Below, piece by piece: positions 1 through 7,947 of a stretch of 25,685 nucleotides of DNA. Every line of letters begins with the position of its first letter. Within the stretch, counting starts at the first letter, position 1. The notes under the pieces were generated by a model. It was not told the DNA's origin. It was given only the letters and a program-made list of their open reading frames with translations, and searched no databases. Where the stretch lies: positions 1 through 25,685 of IMG/VR virus record IMGVR_UViG_3300005511_000073; one strand, written 5' to 3'. Source of the DNA: a virus. The position numbers and the translations under genes were made by a program.

Positions 1-25
1 GCCGTGGACCTTATTCTTGGGCCGG

Positions 26-172
26 ATGAATGACCAGAGGTATGCAAAGAGGGGAGATCATATACAAAGGCGGACCGTCATTGGTGAGTACGAAGTATTG
101 ATCGAAGCCGCGCAAGACTTCGGTTCCACTCACTTGGCCGGAGTGTTTAGCTATGTAGTACGTACTCGATGA
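26..172 (+). CDS. possible 48-residue small ORF, unknown
   Basis: A short open frame starts with ATG at 26 and stops with TGA at 170-172. Its second half reads like a real protein with alternating hydrophobic residues (GEYEVLIEAAQDFGSTHLAG), while the first 15 residues are basic and less convincing. There is no clear ribosome binding site before the ATG. It could be the N-terminal half of a decayed small gene similar in style to the one at 373, because no continuation is open in the same frame. I do not recognise it and give it low weight. Confidence 0.22.
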   Translation: MNDQRYAKRGDHIQRRTVIGEYEVLIEAAQDFGSTHLAGVFSYVVRTR

Positions 173-372
173 CTCGCCCGTAATGCAGGCCCACCGAGAT
201 GATCTTTTTTGGCGTGCATTCCTGTGATCTCATGGAAGGCACCGACTACTTTCGATGCGGCGCTTGTCTACGGAGAGGCAAACGCTCGCGATGACGTTGC
301 TATCTTGTCGCAAGAAGCAAATCAGACACATCCCGGCATATCTGCGTATGCTTGGTCATGAAAGGAACAGAT

Positions 373-642
373 ATGAATCAAAACAATGCAATCTACAAAG
401 GATTCAGGGTATCGGCGAAGGTGGGTCACGCTCCCGGTGCAGTCCCCGATGGCGACCTGGTTCAGTCCCGCTTTCTCGCGACCGTAACCATTACACCAGT
501 CAGTACAGGCCTGGGTTCCCGCAGACTGCTTCCCTCCATGGTCCAGCATTTCGCCAGCGGGCCGCATGCTGCTATAGCACTGGCCTTGTCATCGGCGCGG
601 GACGCGATCGACGGAATATCCACCTTCGTTAAGACGAGGTAG
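373..642 (+). CDS. small conserved-type protein, unknown function (family with C-terminal AA-x10-R-x-A-[IV]-D motif)
   Basis: This 89-residue protein starts at the ATG at 373, which has AAAGGAA 5-10 bases upstream; an in-frame ATG at 352 lacks such a site. It has no signal peptide, membrane segment or catalytic motif. The N-terminus contains IYKGF, then a likely beta-rich middle (RFLATVTITPV), then a helix HAAIALALSSARDAID near the C-terminus. The same helix pattern, aligned without gaps, is found in the minus-strand genes at 24420-24683 and 25598-25685, so I place all three in one small-protein family. Small cytoplasmic proteins of this kind are common and uncharacterised in Burkholderiales. 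The function is unknown. Base composition here is near 50% GC, well below the phage structural genes. Confidence 0.6.
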   Translation: MNQNNAIYKGFRVSAKVGHAPGAVPDGDLVQSRFLATVTITPVSTGLGSRRLLPSMVQHFASGPHAAIALALSSARDAIDGISTFVKTR

Positions 643-689
643 TGTCACGGGCCATGCCATAGGCTCTGTTTGAGGAGTACGGAAACATC

Positions 690-932
690 ATGTCGAGACA
701 GATCAAGAACAAGGCTGAATTGCGCGCCATGCTTCGTGCGGAGCAGGAAAAATTCTCTGAATGCGACGGCGCTTGCTTTGGTGACGTGTGCTGGCATGCC
801 GTAGATGCCGGGGGGTGTAACTGGAGTCTGTCAACCATGGAAGGCGGCAACAGTGCCGCGTGCCTGGAGGCTATCCGACCGTTCGCCACCCGGCTGCGCG
901 AGCTGTACAACGTGCCAGATGAGGGGAAGTAA
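690..932 (+). CDS. small Cys-containing protein, unknown function
   Basis: This 80-residue protein starts with ATG at 690, preceded by GAGGAG at 672-677 and GGAAA at 681-685. A basic helical N-terminus (about residues 1-22) is followed by five cysteines, C25, C29, C34, C43 and C58, in the order CDGAC, VCW, GCNW and AACLE. The C-terminal helix carries ATRLRELYNV. The cysteine spacing could bind a metal ion, but no known zinc-finger family fits well. There is no signal peptide, so it is probably cytoplasmic. It lies 47 bases after the gene at 373 on the same strand, and the two may be co-transcribed. I do not recognise the family beyond an unnamed Burkholderiales-type small protein. Confidence 0.6.
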   Translation: MSRQIKNKAELRAMLRAEQEKFSECDGACFGDVCWHAVDAGGCNWSLSTMEGGNSAACLEAIRPFATRLRELYNVPDEGK

Positions 933-981
933 CGCATACGGCTGACATGCGAGTGAGCTGAGCAAGTCGCTATACAGCGTG

Positions 982-1008
982 TTTAGGAGTCTAAGACTTA
1001 CTCCTAAA
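982..1008. repeat. inverted repeat, 9-base arms
   Basis: TTTAGGAGT at 982-990 and ACTCCTAAA at 1000-1008 are perfect inverted arms separated by 9 bases. There is no T-tract on either side, so it is not a standard terminator. It could be an operator for a dimeric regulator in the leader upstream of the terminase genes, or an RNA hairpin ending the transcript of the two small genes. Confidence 0.5.
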
Positions 1009-1334
1009 TCCAGGATCGCGAGTCATACTAAGCTCGCCGCAGACAGTTCTCTCTGAGCACGGCCGTCGATGCCAGCGTCTTGACTATCAGGTATCTGATA
1101 TTTCCCGCCACAGCACCCATCGTGCGTGCATCCAGGCCGCCAGCTCTGCCGGCACGGGAAGGACGTGCTCATACCGTACATTACCGCACGACGCACCAAT
1201 TGCATTCAGTAGTCTGCCGTCGACAATCGACCAGATACTAGTAAAAGTTGTGTCGAATCGCGATTGGCCAGGTCGTACGAGATCAGTTCTAGGACAATGT
1301 CGCCGAGGGAATGGCTGCCCGACTTCGGCCATAC

Positions 1335-1344
1335 CCCTATAGGG
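1335..1344. promoter_or_regulatory. CCCTATAGGG palindrome 39 bases upstream of the small terminase start
   Basis: A perfect 10-base palindrome lies 39 bases before the chosen ATG of the terminase small subunit. Its right half (AGGGC at 1341-1345) can instead pair with GCCCT at 1357-1361, giving an alternative hairpin. Its role as a regulatory site is inference from position and symmetry only. Confidence 0.25.
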
Positions 1345-1382
1345 CTGGACGCTCCCGCCCTGTATCCCAAGACTGGCCGCCT

Positions 1383-2288
1383 ATGGCCAGCGTACCCAAG
1401 GCGCCCAAGCGCGCCACACCCAATGCGAAGAAGCCCAAGGCAGCCAAGCCACGCGCTGCCAAGGCTTCTGCTCGCCCGGCCACTGACCACGCTCATGAGT
1501 CGGCAGTGGAAACCCTTACCCCCAAGCAGCAGCGATTCGTTGACGAATACCTGGTGGACAACAACGCCACCCAGGCAGCGATTCGTGCCGGCTACAGCGC
1601 CAAGACTGCCAGACAGCAGGGCGCCGAGAACCTGTCAAAACCTGTCATCCAGTCGGAAATCGCGGAAGCCCGGAAGCGCCAGCAGCAGCGCACCGAGATC
1701 ACCGCCGACCGCGTGCTGCGTGAAGCCTGGAACCAGGTCACGGCCGACGCCCGGGAACTGACGCAGCTTCACATCGGCTGCTGCCGCTACTGCCACGGCG
1801 AGGGACACCAGTTCCAGCGCACCCGGGCCGAGCGTGACCGCGCCTATGAGGAATGGGAGGCGGCTGAGGCCCGGGACAAGCCTGAGTTCTTCGATGAGGC
1901 CGGCGGCATCGGCTTCAGCCCGAACAGCCAGCCGCACCCGGACTGCCCGGAATGCGCCGGCCGCGGCATTGCCCGCGTCGTGCTGATGGACACCCGCAAC
2001 CTGTCTCCCAGCGCGCTATCCCTGTTCGCGGGCGTCAAGCAGACCAAGTTCGGCATCGAGATTCAGTTTCACTCCAAGGATGCGGCGATGGAGAAGCTGT
2101 TTAAGCACCTTGGGCTGTACGAGAAGGACAACGAACAGAAGACCGATCCGCTTACGTCGCTGCTGCACACCATTGCCAAGGGCAACGGTAACGCCATCTC
2201 GCCCGTGGCGAACGATCCCGAGCACGTCGGTAGCCGGCCGAGCGCGTTTGGACCGGTGGCCAACGTGCCCGCCGATGGCGAGGATTGA
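1383..2288 (+). CDS. phage terminase small subunit with DnaJ-type CxxCxGxG pair
   Basis: The small subunit recognises phage DNA and passes it to the large terminase for packaging. The 301-residue protein shows the Terminase_2 (PF03592)-type DNA-binding start at about residues 45-90: LTPKQQRFVDEYLVDNNATQ, then IRAGYSAKTARQQG and LSKPVIQ. Residues 1-32 are a Lys/Ala/Pro-rich basic tail. The middle holds two CxxCxGxG motifs, C134-RY-C137-HGEG and C188-PE-C191-AGRG, which look like a two-half zinc site. The C-terminal part (about 228-250) is helical. I chose ATG 1383 because upstream in-frame sequence from 1311 is low-quality and lacks a ribosome binding site, though 1383 also has only a weak one. 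The large-subunit ATG follows two bases after the stop, indicating translational coupling. Confidence 0.88.
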   Translation: MASVPKAPKRATPNAKKPKAAKPRAAKASARPATDHAHESAVETLTPKQQRFVDEYLVDNNATQAAIRAGYSAKTARQQGAENLSKPVIQSEIAEARKRQQQRTEITADRVLREAWNQVTADARELTQLHIGCCRYCHGEGHQFQRTRAERDRAYEEWEAAEARDKPEFFDEAGGIGFSPNSQPHPDCPECAGRGIARVVLMDTRNLSPSALSLFAGVKQTKFGIEIQFHSKDAAMEKLFKHLGLYEKDNEQKTDPLTSLLHTIAKGNGNAISPVANDPEHVGSRPSAFGPVANVPADGED

Positions 2289-2290
2289 TC

Positions 2291-3922
2291 ATGTCCGGCA
2301 CCGTGACGCACGATACGCCGCTTCTGCCGCTCCCCACGGACGCGGCAGAACTGGCGCGCTGCCTTGCGGACCCGGAGTGGCGCCTGTTCTCCGGATGCCT
2401 GTACAAGATCATGATCAAGGGCGACGACGAAGTCGGCCCGGACGGGCAGGTGATCGAGGGCGAGTCGTTCGTTCTGCCGTTCAAGCCCAATCGCGCGCAG
2501 CGGCGCTTCATCAAGCGCCTGTGGCACCGCAACCTGATCCTGAAGGCGCGGCAGCTTGGCTTCACGACCCTGATCTGCATCCTGTGGCTGGATCACGCCC
2601 TTTTCAACGCCGACCAGCGCTGCGGCATCATCGCGCAGGACTTGCAGGCCGCGGTGGCGATCTTCCGCGACAAGGTGCAGTTCGCCTACCGCAACCTGCC
2701 TGAAGAGATTCGCGAGCGCTTCCCCCTGGCGCGTGACTCCCAGTCGGAGCTGCTGTTTGCCCACAACAACAGCAGCATCCGCGTCGCCGTGTCCATGCGC
2801 TCCGGCACGATCCACCGCCTGCACGTCTCCGAATTCGGGAAGATTTGCGCGAAGTACCCGGACAAGGCACAGGAAGTCATGACGGGCTCCATCCCGTCGG
2901 TGCCCACGAACGGCATCCTGGTGATCGAATCGACCGCCGAGGGTCGCGAGGGCGAATTCTTCGACATGGTCGAGACGGCCGAGAGGAATCACGCCAGCCG
3001 CAAGGTGCTGACGCCGAAGGATTACCGCTTCCACTTCTATGCGTGGTGGCAGGAGCCGAAGTACCGCCTGGACGCTCGCACCGTCGCGATCACCCGCGAA
3101 GAGCACGAGTACTTCGACATGGTCGAGGCCAAGGTGTTGGCCGACATGGGCCAGGCCATCACCATCGATCCGGACCAGCGGGCCTGGTACGTGGCCACGA
3201 AGCGCGCCGACTTCAAGGGCAAGGAAGAGCGCATGTGGCAGGAATACCCCAGCTTCCCGGCTGAGGCATTCCAGATCAGCACCGAAGGCAACTACTACGC
3301 CAAGGACATGATCGCGCTGCGCAAACGGGGCGGCATCACGCGCGTGCCGCGGCTGGACCTGCCGGTCAACACGTTCTGGGACATCGGTCGTAGCGACGGC
3401 TGCGCGGTCTGGTTCCACCAGGAGCTGCACGGCGACGACCGGTTCATCGACTACTACGAGGCGCACAACGAGGATCTGCGGCACTACGTCAAGGAACTGC
3501 GCGACCGCGGCTACGTGTTCGGTCGTCATTTCCTGCCGCACGACGCCAACCACCAGCGCCTGAGCGACTACAACCGCACGACAAAAGAGATGCTGGAAGA
3601 CCTGCTGCCCGGCGAGTCTTTCATCATCGTGCCGCGGATCACCGAACTGATCACGGGCGTGCAGCAGACCCGCAAGCACCTGAAGGGCGCGTACTTCGAT
3701 GAGACCAGCTGCGCTAAGGGCATCACGCGCATCGAGGGCTACCGGAAGAAGTTCAGTCGCGCGGATAACCGCTTCATCGACCAGCCAGACAAGAGCAACG
3801 GCTGCAGCGAAGGCGCCGACGCGCTCCGCCAATGGGCACAGGCCAAGGAACTGGGCTTGCTCGAATCCACGACGAAATCCAACACCTACGTAGAGGCGGA
3901 GACGCCTGACTGGCGCCTATGA
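2291..3922 (+). CDS. terL: phage terminase large subunit (ATPase-nuclease)
   Basis: This is the 543-residue packaging motor, which docks on the portal, pumps DNA with its N-terminal ATPase and cuts with its C-terminal nuclease. The ATPase part shows a Walker A-like KARQLGFTT (residues 85-93), a Walker B-type segment LHVSEFGK (177-184) and a coupling segment VIESTAEG (211-218). The RNase H-like nuclease has FWDIG (catalytic Asp about 364), LPHDA (Asp about 418) and a final GADALRQ near residue 510. The length is normal for the family. An in-frame TTG at 2285 is possible, but ATG 2291 has AGGA at 2281-2284 or just before and is preferred. The stop overlaps an ATG of the portal frame (ATGA at 3919-3922). 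Confidence 0.94.
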   Translation: MSGTVTHDTPLLPLPTDAAELARCLADPEWRLFSGCLYKIMIKGDDEVGPDGQVIEGESFVLPFKPNRAQRRFIKRLWHRNLILKARQLGFTTLICILWLDHALFNADQRCGIIAQDLQAAVAIFRDKVQFAYRNLPEEIRERFPLARDSQSELLFAHNNSSIRVAVSMRSGTIHRLHVSEFGKICAKYPDKAQEVMTGSIPSVPTNGILVIESTAEGREGEFFDMVETAERNHASRKVLTPKDYRFHFYAWWQEPKYRLDARTVAITREEHEYFDMVEAKVLADMGQAITIDPDQRAWYVATKRADFKGKEERMWQEYPSFPAEAFQISTEGNYYAKDMIALRKRGGITRVPRLDLPVNTFWDIGRSDGCAVWFHQELHGDDRFIDYYEAHNEDLRHYVKELRDRGYVFGRHFLPHDANHQRLSDYNRTTKEMLEDLLPGESFIIVPRITELITGVQQTRKHLKGAYFDETSCAKGITRIEGYRKKFSRADNRFIDQPDKSNGCSEGADALRQWAQAKELGLLESTTKSNTYVEAETPDWRL

Positions 3923-3933
3923 GGACATCCATC

Positions 3934-6234
3934 ATGCAAGACACCAACAGCATTCCGGCCGGCACTGAACCGCTGTCGCAGTTCGAGTACCAGGAAATCT
4001 ACCGCGAGATTGACGAGCAGCCGCGGTGGCGCGGCACCGCCGACAAGGAGATGGATTACGCAGACGGCAACCAGCTTGACGGCGAATTGCTGCGCAAGAT
4101 GGCCGAACTGGGCATTCCTCCTGCGGTGGAAGACTTGATCGGGCCAGCCCTGCTGTCGATCCAGGGCTACGAGGCGACCATTCGCAGCGATTGGCGCGTC
4201 ACGCCTAACGGCCAGCCAGGCGGGCAGGACGTGGCCGACGCCCTGAATTTCAGGCTGAATGAGGCCGAACGCCAGTCGAAGGCCGACAGCGCGTGCAGCA
4301 AGGCGTTTCGCCCCCAGATCGGTTGTGGCATCGGCTGGGTGGAGGTGGGCAAAGAGTCGGACCCGTTCAAGTACCCGTACCGCTGCACCCCAATCCACCG
4401 GAACGAGATCCATTGGGACATGAAGTGCGGCGACGACTGGGAGGCGGCAAGGTGGCTGCGCCGGCAGCGCTGGCTGACCAAGGAGCGTATCGCACTGGTG
4501 TTCCCGGACCATGCCGAGATGATCATGGCTTGCGGCACCCACGGCCCGCTGTGGTGGGCAGATCGCACGCTGAGCATGGACGGCGGTATCAGCACCGGCC
4601 TGGCCAACGCGTGGAACGAGGGGCGGGCGTGGACCATGCAGGAAGATCGCTGGTTCAACCCGACCAGCAAGGAACTATGCGTTTCGGAAATCTGGTACCG
4701 GCGCTGGGCGCGCGTGCCCATCATCCGCACGCCAGACGGCCGTGTGGTGGAGTTCGACCACAACAACCTGTCGCATAACGTCGCCGTGGCGCGCGGTCTA
4801 GCGCAGGTGGAGCACGCGACTGTCACCCGCGTGCGTCGCGCCTACTGGCTGGGCCCGCATCAACTGCATGACGGTCCGTCGCCGTACAGCCACCGCCATT
4901 TCCCGTACGTCCCGTTCTTCGGGTTCCGCGAAGACAACACTGGCGTGCCATATGGTTTCGTCCGCGGCATGAAGTACGCTCAGGACAGCCTGAACAGCGG
5001 CAACAGCAAGCTGCGTTGGGGCATGAGCGTCACCCGTATTGAGCGCACCAAAGGCGCGGTGGCCATGACCGACGCGCAGTTGCGCCGCCAGGTGGCGCGG
5101 CCGGATGCGGACATCGTGCTGGACGCCGCGCACATGGCCCAGCAGGGCGCCAAGTTCGAGGTCAAGCGCGATTACCAGCTTACGCAGCAGCATTTCCAGA
5201 TGCTCCAGGACAACCGCCAGACCATTGAGCGTGTGTCGAGCATCACCAGCGGGTTCGTGGGGCGGCAGGGCACAGCCAAGTCTGGCGTGCAGGAGCAGAC
5301 GCAGGTCGAACAGTCGAACCAGAGCCTGTCGATTCCAATGGACAACTTCCGCGGCGGCCGCACGCTGGTCGGCGAGTTGCTGCTGTCGCTGATCATTGCC
5401 GACATGGGCACGGCGCGGCACGAGGTCATTATCGAGGGCGACGCGGTCAAGGCCGATCGCACTGTGGTGATCAACGCGCCGGAAGTCGATCCGGACACCG
5501 GCATTGCGTACCTGTCGAACGACCTGCAGCGGACTCGCCTGAAGGTGGCGGTGGACGACGTCCCGAGCACCAACAGCTACCGTGGCCAGCAGCTTAACGC
5601 GATGTCCGAGGCGGTCAAGAGCATGCCGCCGGAGTATCAGGCCGCCGTGCTGCCATTCCTGGTCAGCCTCATGGACGTGCCATTCAAGCGCGACGTGGTG
5701 GAAGCGATCCGCAACGTGCAGATGCAGGCTACGCCCGAGCAGCAAGCCGAGGCCATCAAGAAGGCCGTGGCCGACGCCCTGGCCAAGGCGGGCACCGACA
5801 TCAAGATGCGCGAACTGGACCTGAAGGAGCGCAAGGCGGACAGCGAAATTAAGCAGATCGACGCCCAGTCCGTGCAGATCGGGGTGCAGGCCGCTTTCAG
5901 TGCGATGCAGGCTGGCGCGCAGATCGCGCAGATGCCGATGATTGCTCCGATCGCAGATGCCGTGATGCAGGGCGCCGGCTACCAGCGGCCCAACCCGATG
6001 GGCGACGACCCGAATTTCCCGGTGGCCACTGAGACGGCAGCCATGAACATCAAGTCGCCGTACGTCCAGGGCCAAGGCTCGGCCGGTGCTGTGCAGGCGG
6101 AGGTGGCCGGCGCCACCGTACCGGTGCATCGGAACTCCAGTCCGACGTTCCCGCCGGTGCCAGGGGATGCGCCGACCGGCCAACACGGCATCGAGACGCC
6201 GCGCACGGATGACAACCTTCCCGGTGAGAGGTGA
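3934..6234 (+). CDS. phage portal protein (P22-like)
   Basis: The portal forms the ring at the packaging vertex through which DNA enters and leaves, and to which the terminase and then the neck attach. The 766-residue length, position after the large terminase, and the N-terminal segments (EIDEQPRWRGTADKEMDYAD, IQGYEATIRSDWRV) fit the P22-like portal family. Conserved-type segments NEIHWDM, GVPYGFVRGMK and the stem/loop SGFVGRQGTAKSGVQEQTQV are visible. After about residue 590 a helical, coiled-coil-prone stretch (EQQAEAIKKAV, MRELDLKERKADSEIKQIDAQ) leads to a Gly/Pro-rich tail, like the barrel extension of P22-type portals. I chose ATG 3934 over ATG 3919 because GAGGA at 3921-3925 is well placed for it. 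Confidence 0.9.
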   Translation: MQDTNSIPAGTEPLSQFEYQEIYREIDEQPRWRGTADKEMDYADGNQLDGELLRKMAELGIPPAVEDLIGPALLSIQGYEATIRSDWRVTPNGQPGGQDVADALNFRLNEAERQSKADSACSKAFRPQIGCGIGWVEVGKESDPFKYPYRCTPIHRNEIHWDMKCGDDWEAARWLRRQRWLTKERIALVFPDHAEMIMACGTHGPLWWADRTLSMDGGISTGLANAWNEGRAWTMQEDRWFNPTSKELCVSEIWYRRWARVPIIRTPDGRVVEFDHNNLSHNVAVARGLAQVEHATVTRVRRAYWLGPHQLHDGPSPYSHRHFPYVPFFGFREDNTGVPYGFVRGMKYAQDSLNSGNSKLRWGMSVTRIERTKGAVAMTDAQLRRQVARPDADIVLDAAHMAQQGAKFEVKRDYQLTQQHFQMLQDNRQTIERVSSITSGFVGRQGTAKSGVQEQTQVEQSNQSLSIPMDNFRGGRTLVGELLLSLIIADMGTARHEVIIEGDAVKADRTVVINAPEVDPDTGIAYLSNDLQRTRLKVAVDDVPSTNSYRGQQLNAMSEAVKSMPPEYQAAVLPFLVSLMDVPFKRDVVEAIRNVQMQATPEQQAEAIKKAVADALAKAGTDIKMRELDLKERKADSEIKQIDAQSVQIGVQAAFSAMQAGAQIAQMPMIAPIADAVMQGAGYQRPNPMGDDPNFPVATETAAMNIKSPYVQGQGSAGAVQAEVAGATVPVHRNSSPTFPPVPGDAPTGQHGIETPRTDDNLPGER

Positions 6235-6247
6235 GCTACAAAATGCC

Positions 6248-6499
6248 TCAGTGTTGTTCTCTGACCCGATAAAGGAGGATGCGACGGCACTTGCGCGGGA
6301 CTTCCGGTTTTCTTTTAGAAACGCGAACCGGGACGCGTGGGAAATTCGATTCGGCGAACTGGCGGGCGGCATCCAGCGTGTGGAAGGCGATCCCGTTGCC
6401 GGCGGTACCGTCATCCCTCATGGGCGTCGCGTGCCATCTTTCGTTGATTGGACCAGAGATGACGACTTGAACTATGCGGGGCATCTGAAGGGTAGTCAT
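6248..6499 (-). CDS. small antisense protein between portal and scaffold, unknown
   Basis: An 83-residue minus-strand frame starts at ATG 6499-6497, with AAAAGG about 11 bases upstream on that strand. The protein reads naturally: IVQVVISGPINERWHATP, then GIAFHTLDAARQFAESNF and a basic C-terminus (VRVSKRKPEV, RKCRRILLYR). The hydrophobic-strand then FxTLDAAxxFA pattern resembles small phage or host accessory proteins in which a helix follows a short sheet. It is convergent with the portal gene, whose stop lies 13 bases beyond its own. It interrupts an otherwise one-directional late cluster, which is typical of an independently expressed cargo gene. I do not recognise the family. Overlapping plus-strand frames look like shadows. 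Confidence 0.5.
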   Translation of the reverse strand: MTTLQMPRIVQVVISGPINERWHATPMRDDGTAGNGIAFHTLDAARQFAESNFPRVPVRVSKRKPEVPRKCRRILLYRVREQH

Positions 6500-6823
6500 G
6501 TCGGGCGGCGCCTTTTGAAGAAAGTTCTGTTGCCATCTTGGCCGGACCACTACCACTGACGAAGTGAAGATTTCCGATCGAGATCTGCTCGATTTCGATA
6601 ATCGCCCGTCGGGATCCAACCAACCTTCAAGCGGCGGCTAGCCGCTGCGCAGTAAGTCCACCCCTCCAAGGCCCTACAGGTCACCCCTGTAGGGCTTTCT
6701 GTTTAAGCGTGCCGTTCGCACACTCCGGCCAAGCCAACGCGCATGTGTGCGCAGGCGAAGGGCGGAGGAATCCGCATTGCTGACGACCCCTGCGGCCACG
6801 GCGATATGTGGCGGGACACAGGC
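6500..6823. other. 324-base gap with palindromes and a terminator
   Basis: The gap holds a 12-base perfect palindrome GCGGCTAGCCGC at 6634-6645 (it can also form AGCGGC/GCCGCT arms at 6630-6646), the terminator at 6671-6703, and a small GCGCA/TGCGC hairpin at 6739-6752. A 70-residue minus-strand frame at 6411-6623 overlaps the antisense gene start but has a poor second half, so I leave it out. A promoter for the capsid genes is expected after the terminator, but I found no convincing -35/-10 pair. Confidence 0.5.
6671..6703 (+). terminator. rho-independent terminator after the packaging block
   Basis: A perfect 10-base stem, GCCCTACAGG (6671-6680) and CCTGTAGGGC (6686-6695), closes a 5-base loop (TCACC) and is followed by TTTCTGTTT. 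The T-rich tail is on the plus strand, so it ends plus-strand transcription coming from the terminase-portal block. It separates that block from the scaffold-capsid genes. Confidence 0.85.
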
Positions 6824-7930
6824 ATGACCACTACCGACCAACAAAACGAGTTTATCCAGTCGCTGAACGGCGACCTCAACCCCACGCAGGCCGCTCAACT
6901 CTTGGAGATGAGCGGGCAGGGCGATACCGGCGCCATGTCGTCGGAACTGGCAGCGCAGCCCGGCGCCGCCACTGCAACGGCGGCAAGTATGACCCCAAGC
7001 GATGCCGGCACGACCGGCGCGAACACCAGTGCCACGGCAGCACCAGCCGCCAGCACGCCCGCAGCAGCACCGGCAGCAACGCCGGCCGCCGCCGAAGGCG
7101 AGTTGACCGCCGCCAACGCCGTGATTCTGGCGAAGGACGGAAAGCACACCATCGGCTACGAAAAGCTGGTGGAGGCGCGAGAAGGCGAGAAGCATTGGAA
7201 GGCCCAAGCGGAAGCCGCGCGGACTGAGCTTGCCGAGTTGCAGGCACAGGCCAAGGCACGCGCAGATGCTGGCCAGGCGCCCACTCAGACCGACGCTCAG
7301 GTGGCGGCAGCGCAAGCAGCCATCGACCAGGGCATCGATCCGGGCATCTTCGGTGATTTCAGCGAAGAGGATCTGGCCAAGGGCATTCAGACGCTTGTCG
7401 ACGCGAAAGTGGCAGCTCAGGTTGACGCCATCGTGGCGCAGAAGCTGGCACCTATCCAGCAGAAGCACGCGACGGAAGCGACCGACAGCCACTACGCAGC
7501 CATCTACAAAGCGCATCCGGATGCCGACTCCCTTGCCGAAAGCAAGGAACTGGGCGACTGGATCAACACGCAACCGTCTTTCGTCCGCGATGGCTACAAC
7601 GCGGTGCTGCAGAAGGGCACCACGCAACAGGTCATCGAACTGTTCAGCGCCTTCAAACAGGCAACTGGCACGACTCAGGGCGCCGGCGCAGGCGCGGCCG
7701 CGGGCACCGAACAGGTGAACCCCGATGCCGTGAAGGCGGCGGCCCAAGCGGCTATTGCCACCGCCCCGTCGAGGGTTCCGGCCAGCCTCACCGATCTTCC
7801 TGGTGGGCGCCCGGCCGGTCTGTCGCGGGACGAACAAATGGCCGACATGAACGGACGCGAACTGCTCGATGCGATGGGCGCCGGGAACATGACCCCGGAG
7901 CAAATCGAACGGTTCCTCAACACGCTGTGA
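6824..7930 (+). CDS. probable scaffold protein
   Basis: This 368-residue protein lies between portal and major capsid protein, the usual place for the internal scaffold that guides procapsid assembly and then leaves. The N-terminus is polar (MTTTDQQNEFIQ), followed by an Ala/Thr/Pro-rich linker at about residues 40-95. Next comes a helical core (LAKDGKHTIGYEKL, HWKAQAEAARTELAELQAQ) likely to form coiled coil, another helical region at 140-240, and a short C-terminal helical domain (DEQMADMNGRELLDAMG, MTPEQIERFL) that could bind capsid subunits as in P22 scaffold. The acidic, helical, Ala-rich composition fits. The start at 6824 is chosen because the sequence upstream is not protein-like; the ribosome binding site is weak. 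Identification rests on order and composition, not on a catalytic motif. Confidence 0.75.
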   Translation: MTTTDQQNEFIQSLNGDLNPTQAAQLLEMSGQGDTGAMSSELAAQPGAATATAASMTPSDAGTTGANTSATAAPAASTPAAAPAATPAAAEGELTAANAVILAKDGKHTIGYEKLVEAREGEKHWKAQAEAARTELAELQAQAKARADAGQAPTQTDAQVAAAQAAIDQGIDPGIFGDFSEEDLAKGIQTLVDAKVAAQVDAIVAQKLAPIQQKHATEATDSHYAAIYKAHPDADSLAESKELGDWINTQPSFVRDGYNAVLQKGTTQQVIELFSAFKQATGTTQGAGAGAAAGTEQVNPDAVKAAAQAAIATAPSRVPASLTDLPGGRPAGLSRDEQMADMNGRELLDAMGAGNMTPEQIERFLNTL

Positions 7931-7947
7931 TCCGATAAGGGGGCTCT

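Larger units (their letters stand above)
933..1382. other. 450-base gap before the packaging operon; no convincing gene
   Basis: This stretch holds an inverted repeat at 982-1008 and a 10-base palindrome at 1335-1344, both listed separately. A minus-strand open frame at 1087-1332 has a protein-like C-terminal half (LPVPAELAAWMHARW) but a low-quality N-terminus and no clear ribosome binding site, so I do not call it. The leader probably contains the promoter for the packaging operon, but I could not pick a confident -35/-10 pair by eye. Confidence 0.5.

Noticed and set aside
255-632. 125-residue plus-strand frame overlapping the gene at 373
   Set aside because: Low-complexity Arg/Ser-rich product without a ribosome binding site; the overlapping frame from 373 has both a good site and a family signature.
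1087-1332. minus-strand 81-residue frame in the leader
   Set aside because: The C-terminal half looks protein-like, but the N-terminus does not and no ribosome binding site is visible; left as unproven.
2285-2290. TTG start for the large terminase
   Set aside because: ATG 2291, two codons later, has a better placed AGGA and is a stronger start codon.
2069-3832. 587-residue minus-strand open frame opposite the large terminase
   Set aside because: It lies opposite a gene with clear terminase motifs and is rich in Ala, Val, Arg and His, the usual shadow of GC-rich coding DNA.
4798-6414. 538-residue minus-strand frame opposite the portal
   Set aside because: Same mirror signature, and it would overlap the better antisense gene at 6248-6499 in another frame.
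6600-6700. possible tRNA around the palindrome
   Set aside because: No cloverleaf or T-arm consensus on either strand; only the palindrome and the terminator are supported.
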